A stretch of 64,000 bases of DNA, taken from assembly GCA_964649415.1 (NCBI GenBank), contig CAZYSK010000008.1, positions 1 to 64,000 on the forward strand, written 5' to 3'. Both the position numbers and the translations under genes were made by a program. Positions 46,999 through 54,508 of this stretch are shown piece after piece (position 1 is the stretch's first letter; every line of letters starts with the position of its first letter). This DNA comes from CAZYSK01 sp964649415 (GTDB lineage: Bacteria; Chloroflexota; Anaerolineae; B4-G1). A model generated the notes under the pieces. That model worked only from the letters and a program-made list of their open reading frames with translations. It was not told where the DNA came from and searched no databases.

Positions 46999-48480
46999 CT
47001 ACTGCGCTTCTGATCCACCCCACTCCTCCCCCGGTCCCGGCCTATCGCGCTGCCCCCGTTCTGTGTCGCCTGGTACCCCTGTCTCCCCGCCTCCCTCCGA
47101 AGACAGGTCCAGCCAGTCAAACTCCTCACCCTGCCCCTCCGCTTCCGGCTCAGGCTCCTCCTGCCGCTCCTCGCGCGGGCCGTGCCGACCGAAGATGGTC
47201 GGGGGCAGGTTCAGCCCAAACAACACCAGCCAACCGAGGAGGAAAGCCAGGAGCCCAATGGCCCCGATGCCGGCCAATTGGGCAATCAGTTGGCCCACTC
47301 CATCGCCGATGAAACCCTCCGCCGGGAAGAAACCGGTCACGCCCTGCCCCGCGACGGTGTGATACTCCTGCAAACCCAGCCCGTTCCAGCCCTGTCCCCA
47401 CCGGCCATCAGCGAAGAGCGCCACCGCCAGCGCCCCCCACAGCCCGCCGACGACGCCCAGCGGGACCGCTGCCGTCCCGTCAGGCAAGCGCATGACGCGT
47501 TCGACCAGGTAAACGCCCAACGGCAGCAGCAGCCCGGCAAGAGCGCCCGTCACCAAGGCCGCCCACGCCGGCATGAACGGCGCACCGGCCGAGACAGCGA
47601 CAAATCCCACCACCGCACCTCGCGCAGACATCAGGGCGTCGGCGTGCCCCACCACGAACCAGCAGTAGGCCTGCGAGGCCAGGACAGCGCCCGCACCGGC
47701 CAGCAGGCCGTTGACGGCGATACGCGGCAGGCTCAGCGTCGCCCCGGCGACGTGAAAGGGAACGCTCAACGACCAACCCAGCCAACCCAGGGCGAAGAGC
47801 AACGCGCCCACGTTCGCCAGGAGCGGGAAATGGGCCGGCGGCATCTCCTCCGGCTGCCCGGGCTCCCCGGGCGGCACGCGCTGGCCCAGGCCCACCAGCG
47901 CCCCAAGAGCGGCCATTCCGCCCAATAGATAAACCACCGTCGAGCCGGCATGATCCACAAAGCCGTGCCCCCGATCGAGCGTGACCCCCAACTGGGACAA
48001 CCAGCCTCCGCCCCAGACCCAACAAGCCGCCAGCGGAAACACCAGCGTGGCCATGACGAGCCCACCGACGACGACCTGCCAACCTCGCGCCCGTCCACTC
48101 AGGCTCATCACGGGGAACAACACCGCCATCGCCACCAGCGGGAGATAGGTGACGAACAGAGCCAGCGCCTCAGGGGTAGCGGCCTCTTCGCCGAGGAAGA
48201 AACCTGCCATACCGACCAGGCCCCACGCCAACTCGCCCTCGCCCGCGAAGATGCGCACCAGGCCGCTCAGACCCGGCCGATCGCCCATCAGCCCCGCACC
48301 GCCCAGATGGAAGGCGAAGCCCACGGCGAAATAGCCGAGCGTGGCCAACGCCAACGCCAACGCGCCAATCGTCGTCGAACGGCGTGCTCGCTGCGGCTCC
48401 ATCCCCCCCCACGCCAGCAGGAAGAAACCCAGCGGGATCAAGTAGCCCAGTAACGCGGGAAGCCAGGACTCGATTGCCAT
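46999..48480 (-). CDS. Ammonium-transporter-like protein without the twin histidines
   Basis: About 493 residues; the second of two ATGs is preferred because AAAGGG is 6 nt upstream. About eleven hydrophobic segments and the Amt landmarks DHAGSTVVYLLGG and GVVGGLWGALAVALFA. The first pore histidine of Amt (VVH) is Tyr184 here, and the second (HGVGGxWG) is replaced in LGVVGGLWG. The last 65 residues are a very acidic, Gly-rich cytoplasmic tail. No GlnB/PII gene is adjacent. Either an altered channel or a sensor; ammonium conduction by the usual relay is doubtful. Confidence 0.75.
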   Translation of the reverse strand: MAIESWLPALLGYLIPLGFFLLAWGGMEPQRARRSTTIGALALALATLGYFAVGFAFHLGGAGLMGDRPGLSGLVRIFAGEGELAWGLVGMAGFFLGEEAATPEALALFVTYLPLVAMAVLFPVMSLSGRARGWQVVVGGLVMATLVFPLAACWVWGGGWLSQLGVTLDRGHGFVDHAGSTVVYLLGGMAALGALVGLGQRVPPGEPGQPEEMPPAHFPLLANVGALLFALGWLGWSLSVPFHVAGATLSLPRIAVNGLLAGAGAVLASQAYCWFVVGHADALMSARGAVVGFVAVSAGAPFMPAWAALVTGALAGLLLPLGVYLVERVMRLPDGTAAVPLGVVGGLWGALAVALFADGRWGQGWNGLGLQEYHTVAGQGVTGFFPAEGFIGDGVGQLIAQLAGIGAIGLLAFLLGWLVLFGLNLPPTIFGRHGPREERQEEPEPEAEGQGEEFDWLDLSSEGGGETGVPGDTERGQRDRPGPGEEWGGSEAQ

Positions 48481-48512
48481 AATCATCCCTTTCGGATAGA
48501 ATCGAATAGAAC

Positions 48513-48740
48513 GCGGACGCAGACGTCCGCCTCNNNNNNNNNNNNNNNNNNNNNNNNNNNNNNNNNNNNNNNNNNNNNNNNNNNNNNNNNNNNNNNNNNN
48601 NNNNNNNNNNNNNNNNNNNNNNNNNNNNNNNNNTAGAGATTACCGAGCGGACGCAGACGTCCGCCTCTAGAGATTACCGAGCGGACGCAGACGTCCGCCT
48701 CTAGAGATTACCGAGCGGACGCGGACGCCCGCCTCTAGAG
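48513..48740. repeat. 34-bp tandem array with GCGGACG-CAGA-CGTCCGC core, with gap
   Basis: Units of 34 bp (GAGATTACCGA spacer plus the palindromic core) flank a 100-N gap (48534-48633). Three full copies are visible to the right, the last with base changes. The stretch 48487-48867 otherwise shows no gene. Confidence 0.92.
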
Positions 48741-48867
48741 ATCGATGGAAGCACACCGGCCCATCGGCGAATCAGCAACTGGTACACAGGTCCCCAGTTG
48801 CCAACTGGCTAATCTTACCAGACTACACTGTTTTCGCCAAGTGCGCGGGGAGAACAACGATCGGTAG

Positions 48868-49374
48868 ATGAACGAGAGGGCACTGCGACTCCTGGCCGAC
48901 GGCATGCTCGGGCGGCTGGCGAAATGGTTGCGGCTGTTGGGATACGACACCGCCTACGACAACGACGCCACCGATCCCGAACTGGCCCACCGCGCCCGCG
49001 CCGAGGGCCGCGTGTTGCTCACCCGCGACCACGAACTGTCTGCGCGCCGTGGCCTGCGCACACTGCTGATCCGTTCGGAGACACTGGAGGAACAGGTTCG
49101 CGAAGTGCGGGAGGCCCTGGGGCCTCCTCCTGCCCCCCCGCTCTCCCGCTGCGCGGTGTGCAACAGCGCGCTGGAGCCTGTCTCTCCCGCCGACGTCGCC
49201 GACCGCGTGCCTCCCTACGTGCTCAGAACCCAGACCGATTTCCACCGCTGTCCCGGCTGCGGGCGGGTGTATTGGCCCGGTACCCACCTCCAGGAGATGC
49301 GCCATCTGATGGATGCGTTCGGCGAAGATCCCTCCGAGACGGAGACAAACCATGGCGAGATGCCCCCGCTGTGA
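48868..49374 (+). CDS. Mut7-C RNAse domain protein with zinc ribbon
   Basis: 168 residues. The N-terminal PIN-like Mut7-C domain has Asp11 in LLADGMLG, Asp31/Asp33 and Asp54 in LLTRDHEL; the C-terminal zinc ribbon has C95, C98, C128 and C131. Family knowledge predicts an RNA-processing nuclease. Its last codons overlap the start of the zinc-ribbon protein gene (ATG 49352), so the two are made together. Confidence 0.88.
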   Translation: MNERALRLLADGMLGRLAKWLRLLGYDTAYDNDATDPELAHRARAEGRVLLTRDHELSARRGLRTLLIRSETLEEQVREVREALGPPPAPPLSRCAVCNSALEPVSPADVADRVPPYVLRTQTDFHRCPGCGRVYWPGTHLQEMRHLMDAFGEDPSETETNHGEMPPL

Positions 49375-50204
49375 CGGCGCACTATCATCACCACAAANNN
49401 NNNNNNNNNNNNNNNNNNNNNNNNNNNNNNNNNNNNNNNNNNNNNNNNNNNNNNNNNNNNNNNNNNNNNNNNNNNNNNNNNNNNNNNNNNNNNNNNNGGC
49501 GCCATTCCGATGGCGCACTATCCCCCCTACAGAGGCGCCATTCCGATGGCGCACTATCCCCCCTACAGAGGCGCCATTCCGATGGCGCGATCAACGCGCA
49601 GGACCGCGTCTGCCCACATTGCGGCTTCGTCCTCGATACCAGGGCAGCGTCCACGCAGGTGGGAGGGGAGACGCCACCTGAGGCCGAACCGCGGTCCGGG
49701 CAACCAGCCGACCGGACGTGCCCCCGCTGCGGCACCCGCGTCTATCGGGGCGACCCCGCCTGCGCCACGTGCGGGCAACCCCTCTGTCCCCGCTGCGGCA
49801 GCGCCGTAGACGACGAAACACACTGCCCCCACTGCGGTCTGGAACTCACCTTCGCCTGCCCGGAGTGCGGCATGAAACTCCTCTCCGGGGCCGAGATGTG
49901 CCCCGACTGCGGGATGGTCTTCATCCGCCGCTGCGCAGCGTGCGGAGGAGCCCTCTATCGGGCCCACGACCACTGTCCCCATTGCGGCGAGCCGGTGGCC
50001 CACCAGAAACGACCCACGGCGCGCACGATATCCCGACACGTGGGAGCAGTGCTCGTCCGCTGGGCCGTCTGCCCCGTGTGCGGAGCCCACTTCTTGCCGT
50101 CCAGAGGCCCTTGCCCCGAGTGTGGGACACGCCTGTGCCCACAATGCCACCTGATGCTCCTGCCAGAGGAGGACACCTGTCCGCGCTGCGGGACCGAGAC
50201 TTGA
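49352..50204 (+). CDS. Poly-zinc-ribbon protein (interrupted by gap)
   Basis: It begins MARCPRCDGALSSPQ and is then cut by a 100-N gap (49398-49497). After the gap the frame reads RRHSDGALSPLQ repeats (36-bp units) and then thirteen CxxC knuckles over about 210 residues: CPHCGF, CPRCGT, CATCGQ, CPRCGS, CPHCGL, CPECGM and others. Paired ribbons of this type bind nucleic acids or proteins. It is coupled to the Mut7-C gene. The repeats before the first post-gap knuckle appear to be copies of the gene's own start (RCDGALSSPQ). Beyond the TGA, the same frame contains another knuckle (50286-50330). Confidence 0.75.
49498..49588 (+). repeat. 36-bp tandem repeat with GCGCCAT-TCCG-ATGGCGC core
   Basis: Two full copies and one partial copy next to an assembly gap. 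Each has 7-bp palindromic arms and is in frame with the zinc-ribbon protein. Confidence 0.9.
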
Positions 50205-50330
50205 GATCGGCGCTCGGATGCGGGCATCCGAGCCTGCCCCCGGGACGCAGCCGACCGCAGACGGTCGGGACCAACGTCCGCGCCAGAATGCCCGGCGTGC
50301 GGGCAGCCCCTCTGCCCGGCCTGGGGATAG
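50205..50330 (+). pseudogene. In-frame zinc-knuckle remnant downstream of the stop
   Basis: Reading on from the TGA in the same frame gives about 41 codons ending in ECPACGQPLCPAWG and TAG. The interval contains the palindromes CTCGGATG-CGGG-CATCCGAG and CCGACCG-CAGA-CGGTCGG. This suggests the original gene was longer and was shortened by a nonsense change or repeat insertion. Confidence 0.45.
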
Positions 50331-50401
50331 TGCACCGTTCTTGTAGAGCAGCGAAGCGATTCTTCCGACACACGCGCACCGGCGAGGCGACGCGCAATCG
50401 C

Positions 50402-50429
50402 TTTACGTTTCACCCGTATGGTGTATAAT
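50402..50429 (+). promoter_or_regulatory. Promoter of the site-2 protease gene
   Basis: TTTACG, 16-nt spacer, TATAAT (50424-50429). The expected start of transcription near 50436 leaves too short a leader for the GTG at 50443, which favours ATG 50464. Confidence 0.6.
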
Positions 50430-50463
50430 CCACCGCACAGGAGTGAAGGAAAACACAAGACAC

Positions 50464-51663
50464 ATGGAACAAGGGACCAGAAACAATCAATCCACAGACT
50501 CTGCATCCTCTGCCCAGTTGCTGATCGTCGCTCAGTTACGACGCCAACTCGCAGACCTAGTGCAGGTCGAAGAGCACACCGTGCTGAGACCCCCAGATGC
50601 CATCATCTCCTTTCGGGGCCGCGTGTACGACGATCCAGAGACCGCATTCGAGCGCATAAGCGCTCGCTTCGCCGCCCACGGCTACACCGCATCGCTGCGC
50701 GATGCGCCAGATGGAAACCACGAAGTGATTGCCGTCAAGGGCGTGCTGGAACGCAAGCCCGGACGGATATGGCTCAACGTGGTCCTGTTCCTGGCAACAC
50801 TCGTCAGCGTCCTGTACATCGGCGCCGGATACGCGCTCCAGGATGCCGGAATGCTGGAGAACCCGGATAGCGCCGCAGTGCTGCTCATGCCGTTGACGCA
50901 CCTGCACTGGGGGCTGCCCTTCGCCGGCACGCTCATGGGTATCCTGCTGGCCCACGAACTGAGCCACTACTTCGTCGCGCGCCGCTACGGGTCGCCCGTC
51001 AGTCTGCCGTTTTTCATCCCGATGCCGCTCAGCCTCATGGGCACCATGGGCGCGCTCATCGTCCAGCGAGCGCCGATGCGCGACCGCAAGGCGTTGTTCG
51101 ACATCGGCGTTGCCGGCCCTCTGGGGGGCCTGATCGTCGCCATCCCGCTGCTCGTGCTGGGATTGGCACTCTCCAGCGTTGGGCCGCCTCCGCCCGGCCT
51201 GGACTCCGCCCTGCAGGAGGGCAATTCGCTGCTCTACCTGGGGATCAAGTACCTGATGTTCGGACGCGTCCTGCCCAGCAACGGAGAGGATGTCTGGCTG
51301 CACTCCGTGGCTTTCGCGGCCTGGGCCGGGCTGCTGGTCACGATGATCAACCTGATCCCCGTGGGCCAACTGGACGGCGGGCACGTCAGCTACGCGCTGT
51401 TGGGCCGCCGGGCATGGCTGTTGGGCTACGTCGCCATCGGGGCGATGGTGACCTGGGGCGTGTGGCTGCTGATGAGTGGCAACGAGGCGGGTGGATTCTG
51501 GCTGACGTGGGGCATCCTCAACATGCTGGTGAACCCCCGTCACCCGCCGCCCCTCAACGACGCCACCAAGCTCGATTGGCGCCGGGTCGCCGTGGGGCTG
51601 CTCGTTCTGGCGATCTTCATCCTGACGTTCATGCCCGCGCCGCTGCGGGAGATTCGCATGTAG
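50464..51663 (+). CDS. Site-2 protease family membrane metalloprotease
   Basis: 399 residues from ATG 50464 (GTG 50443 is possible, with AGGAG touching it). A cytosolic N-terminal domain of about 110 residues is followed by several membrane spans. Zinc-site motifs are HELSH and NLIPVGQLDGGH, as in S2P/M50 intramembrane proteases. The segment between them has the usual FIPMPLSLMGTMGA insertion. Such enzymes cleave membrane-bound regulators; no anti-sigma factor is adjacent. Confidence 0.88.
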   Translation: MEQGTRNNQSTDSASSAQLLIVAQLRRQLADLVQVEEHTVLRPPDAIISFRGRVYDDPETAFERISARFAAHGYTASLRDAPDGNHEVIAVKGVLERKPGRIWLNVVLFLATLVSVLYIGAGYALQDAGMLENPDSAAVLLMPLTHLHWGLPFAGTLMGILLAHELSHYFVARRYGSPVSLPFFIPMPLSLMGTMGALIVQRAPMRDRKALFDIGVAGPLGGLIVAIPLLVLGLALSSVGPPPPGLDSALQEGNSLLYLGIKYLMFGRVLPSNGEDVWLHSVAFAAWAGLLVTMINLIPVGQLDGGHVSYALLGRRAWLLGYVAIGAMVTWGVWLLMSGNEAGGFWLTWGILNMLVNPRHPPPLNDATKLDWRRVAVGLLVLAIFILTFMPAPLREIRM

Positions 51664-51685
51664 CTCACGCCACCAAGGAGAATCA

Positions 51686-52144
51686 ATGATACACGGTGTC
51701 GAAATCAAGGAACTCGTGACCCATACAGACGAGCGGGGTTTCTTCCGCGAGGTGATCCGTGCCGGCGACGAGATCTTCCCGGAGGGCTTTGGCCAATGGA
51801 GCCACACAATGTCATTCCAGGGTGTGGCCAAGGCGTGGCACGTACACCAGAAGCAGACGGACTGGTGGTACGTGGCAGCCGGTACCGTCAGAACCGCCCT
51901 CTACGACACACGCCCGGAATCCCCGACGTACGGTGAGCTACAGGAACTGCTGATGGGGGAAGGACACGACCCGATCGTCCTGAAGATCCCGCCCGGCGTA
52001 GCCCACGGCTACCGGGTGTTGAGCGGCCCCGCGCACGTTTTCTACATCACTTCTCACGAGTACGACGGCACAGACGAGGGGCGCATTCCCTACGACGATC
52101 CTGAGATCGGCTACGACTGGACAGCACCGCCGAAGGTTACGTAG
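51686..52144 (+). CDS. RmlC-like cupin epimerase
   Basis: 152 residues, AAGGAG four nt before the ATG. It belongs to the dTDP-4-dehydrorhamnose 3,5-epimerase-related cupins: ERGFFRE, AWHVHQKQTDWWYVAAG (metal or catalytic histidines), VLKIPPGVAHGY. It is shorter than true RmlC (about 180) and lacks the KGxxRGLH form, so it may act on another nucleotide sugar. No other rhamnose genes are nearby. Confidence 0.8.
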   Translation: MIHGVEIKELVTHTDERGFFREVIRAGDEIFPEGFGQWSHTMSFQGVAKAWHVHQKQTDWWYVAAGTVRTALYDTRPESPTYGELQELLMGEGHDPIVLKIPPGVAHGYRVLSGPAHVFYITSHEYDGTDEGRIPYDDPEIGYDWTAPPKVT

Positions 52145-52247
52145 ACGCCTTCCCCAACAAGCGGATTTCTTCAGCGCAGAGGCGCAGCGGATTGCGCCCA
52201 TCCGTGGAGTTTCCCTGACCGGGGTCCAGTCAGGTATTCACAGCGAA

Positions 52248-52269
52248 GACCCCCGCTGAAGCGGGGGTC
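52248..52269. terminator. Bidirectional hairpin between convergent genes
   Basis: GACCCCCGCT and AGCGGGGGTC, perfect 10-bp arms with a 2-nt loop, between the epimerase and aminotransferase genes. There is no long T-run on either side. Confidence 0.7.
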
Positions 52270-52296
52270 CACCATCGTCCACCATCGACGGGTCTA

Positions 52297-53505
52297 CTAC
52301 ACACGCTCCTGGCGATAGCGGCGAATGGCCATCGCCAGCAGGTCCATCGCCCGCGTCAGCCTCTCCGTGTTCAACACGTATGCGATACGGATCTCGTCGC
52401 GGCCCAGGCCAGGCGTGCCGTAGAAACCTGCCCCCGGTGCAACCATCACCGTCTCGCCCTCGTCTTCGAAATCGGTCAGCAGCCAGCGAGCAAAGTCCTC
52501 CGTGTTCACCCCTTCGATCTTGGCCATGGCGTAGAATGCACCAGCCGGCTTCGGACAGATGACGCCCTCAACGGCGTTCATGCGTTCGAATATGACGTCA
52601 CGACGACGGGTGTACTCCGCCCGCACGCCTTCGAAATAGGAGGAGGGTGTATGCAGGCACGCAGCAGCGCCGATCTGATCGAGGGCCGGCGCCGAGAGCC
52701 GTACCATCGCCAGCTTGACGATCGCCTTCATCAGATCCGTGTTACGCGATACGACACAGCCAATGCGCGCGCCACAGGCCGAATAGCGCTTGGAGACGCT
52801 GTCCAGCACAACCGCCTGGTCCTCCAGGCCGGGCATGTGGAGCGCACTGGTGGCGAACTGGCCGTCGTAGGTGAACTCGCGGTAGACCTCGTCGGACAGA
52901 AGGAACAGACCATGAGCGCGCGCGATCTCCCCGAGCATAGCCACCTCGTCGCGGGTGTAGATCGCGCCGGTGGGATTGCCGGGGCTCGAGTACAGGATGG
53001 CGCGCGTGCGGTCGCCGACCAGGGGCTCGATTGCCTCCCGCGCGGGTAGCCGATAGCCGTTCTCGGCCTGGGTCGTAAAGGGCACGAGGCGAAGCCCTGT
53101 CATCGCGGCCAGGCCATTGTAGTTGGAGTAGTAGGGCTCAGGCACGATGATCTCGTCACCGACGTCGCCGCAGGCCAGAAGCGCGAACTGCAGCGCCTCG
53201 CAGCCGGCGGTGGTGACGACGATCTGCTCGGGCTCCAGCTCAATATCATATCGAGCGTAGTATTCGAGCAAGGCCTCAACGTACTCCGGTCGCCCGGCCG
53301 AGGGAGCGTAGGCTAGCGTACGCTCCGGAAAGCTGCGCACCGCCTCCCAGAACTCGGGCGGCGTCTCAATGTCCGGCTGGCCAACGTTGAGATGAATGAC
53401 CTGCACTCCGCGTGCCTTGGCTTCCCGGGCCAGGGGTACCAGCTTGCGCACAGCCGACATCGGCATCTCGCTACTGCGTGAAGAAACACTTGGTCCGGTC
53501 ATCAT
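52297..53505 (-). CDS. Class I/II PLP aminotransferase
   Basis: 402 residues, AAGGAG before the ATG pair. Fold-type I marks: SPGNPTGA, DEVYREF, and the Schiff-base Lys in SVSKRYSACGARIG, followed by the substrate Arg region EIRIAYVLN. It is close to the aspartate/aromatic/alanine aminotransferase subgroup (AspB-like). The exact amino acid is not readable. It is monocistronic on present evidence. Confidence 0.9.
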   Translation of the reverse strand: MMTGPSVSSRSSEMPMSAVRKLVPLAREAKARGVQVIHLNVGQPDIETPPEFWEAVRSFPERTLAYAPSAGRPEYVEALLEYYARYDIELEPEQIVVTTAGCEALQFALLACGDVGDEIIVPEPYYSNYNGLAAMTGLRLVPFTTQAENGYRLPAREAIEPLVGDRTRAILYSSPGNPTGAIYTRDEVAMLGEIARAHGLFLLSDEVYREFTYDGQFATSALHMPGLEDQAVVLDSVSKRYSACGARIGCVVSRNTDLMKAIVKLAMVRLSAPALDQIGAAACLHTPSSYFEGVRAEYTRRRDVIFERMNAVEGVICPKPAGAFYAMAKIEGVNTEDFARWLLTDFEDEGETVMVAPGAGFYGTPGLGRDEIRIAYVLNTERLTRAMDLLAMAIRRYRQERV

Positions 53506-53605
53506 AACTCCTTGTTCAAAGACTCGTCTCGTTCAATGATTACTAGAACGCTAGCCGACAATGCTGTGGACTTGCTGAGGTTTGCTGAGTGGCACACCCA
53601 CCAGC

Positions 53606-54508
53606 TCACGTCAAGATCCGCTCCTCAAGTTCCCCCAGCCGCAGATCCACGACATCCACAACTGGAACGCCCAGTTCGCGCCCCACGAACCCACCATGGC
53701 AGTCGGAGCCGCCAGTGATGAGCAGGCCATGGCGATTGCACCAGTGCAGGAAGAAGCGCGTTGAGGCTTCGTCGTGATAGTGCGAGTAGCACTCCAGCCC
53801 GGCGATGCCGAACTCAATAAACGGATCCAACGCCTCCTCGGTGATACCTGTGCCCCCTTGCCGGGCGCGCTCAGCCGCACGGCGCAGACTGACCCCAGGG
53901 TGGGCCAGGATGGGCACGCCACCGACCTGGCGAATCACCGCGATGGCTTCGGCGGCATGCGGGAACGCAGGCGTCTCGACCGGTATGCGAGGCGCGAGGT
54001 TGTCGAAATAGTCGCGCACGCCCGCGCACAAGCCCTGATCGATCAGGAAGTTGAGCGCGCGCCACCCGCCCCGGGTGCGATCGTACGTATAGGCGGCGTA
54101 TTCGTCCAGGTCGATTGGGGAACCGGAAGCAGCCAGATAGTAGAGGGCATCGTCCCCATTCCTGGCCAACTTGACCGCGTTATCCTGCAGCATGGCGGTC
54201 AGCACAGGGTTCTGAATATCGCAACCATAGGCCAGGACGTGGAACAGATCGCCGTTCACCAACGTGGAGACCTCGACGCCACGCAGAAAGGCCAGCCCCG
54301 CGTCGTGGGCCAGCGCCTGTGCCGCGGCCACGCTTGCAACGGTGTCGTGGTCGGCGATGGCGAAAAGGCCGATCCCCCGCGCCTGCACCTCGGCGACAGC
54401 TTGCTCTGGCGTCCAGCAGCCGTCGGAGGCAACGGTGTGAATGTGCAAATCTGCGCGCATCCCCAGTCTAGAGGCGGACGTCTGCGTCCGCTGCATCGCT
54501 AGCGCCAT
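53606..54508 (-). CDS. PHP-domain phosphoesterase (repeat-extended N-terminus)
   Basis: 300 residues. Metal-site motifs DLHIHTVASDG, FAIADHDT, a central GVEVST, PILAHPGV and GGSDCHG mark the PHP family (RNase AM/TrpH-like). ATG 54508 has GGAG 8 nt upstream inside the end of the GH31 gene. Starting there adds 16 residues (QRTQTSASRLG core) encoded by the dispersed palindrome. The family-typical start MRADLHIHT (54460) has no ribosome site. Substrates may be short oligonucleotides or 3',5'-bisphosphates. Confidence 0.85.
   Translation of the reverse strand: MALAMQRTQTSASRLGMRADLHIHTVASDGCWTPEQAVAEVQARGIGLFAIADHDTVASVAAAQALAHDAGLAFLRGVEVSTLVNGDLFHVLAYGCDIQNPVLTAMLQDNAVKLARNGDDALYYLAASGSPIDLDEYAAYTYDRTRGGWRALNFLIDQGLCAGVRDYFDNLAPRIPVETPAFPHAAEAIAVIRQVGGVPILAHPGVSLRRAAERARQGGTGITEEALDPFIEFGIAGLECYSHYHDEASTRFFLHWCNRHGLLITGGSDCHGGFVGRELGVPVVDVVDLRLGELEERILT
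54467..54491. repeat. GCGGACGTCTGCGTCCGC element at the PHP start
   Basis: TCTAGAG plus the 18-bp palindromic core, the same 25-bp form as at 58660, 58690 and 59730. It lies between the GH31 stop and the canonical PHP start. Confidence 0.85.

Noticed and set aside
48513..48740. CRISPR-like array of 34-bp repeats
   Set aside because: Copies are directly contiguous with no unique spacers and the core is a perfect hairpin; no cas genes are nearby.
50202..50204. TGA as selenocysteine codon in the zinc-ribbon gene
   Set aside because: No Cys in homologous position is implied and I see no SECIS-like hairpin with a suitable loop right after it; truncation is simpler.
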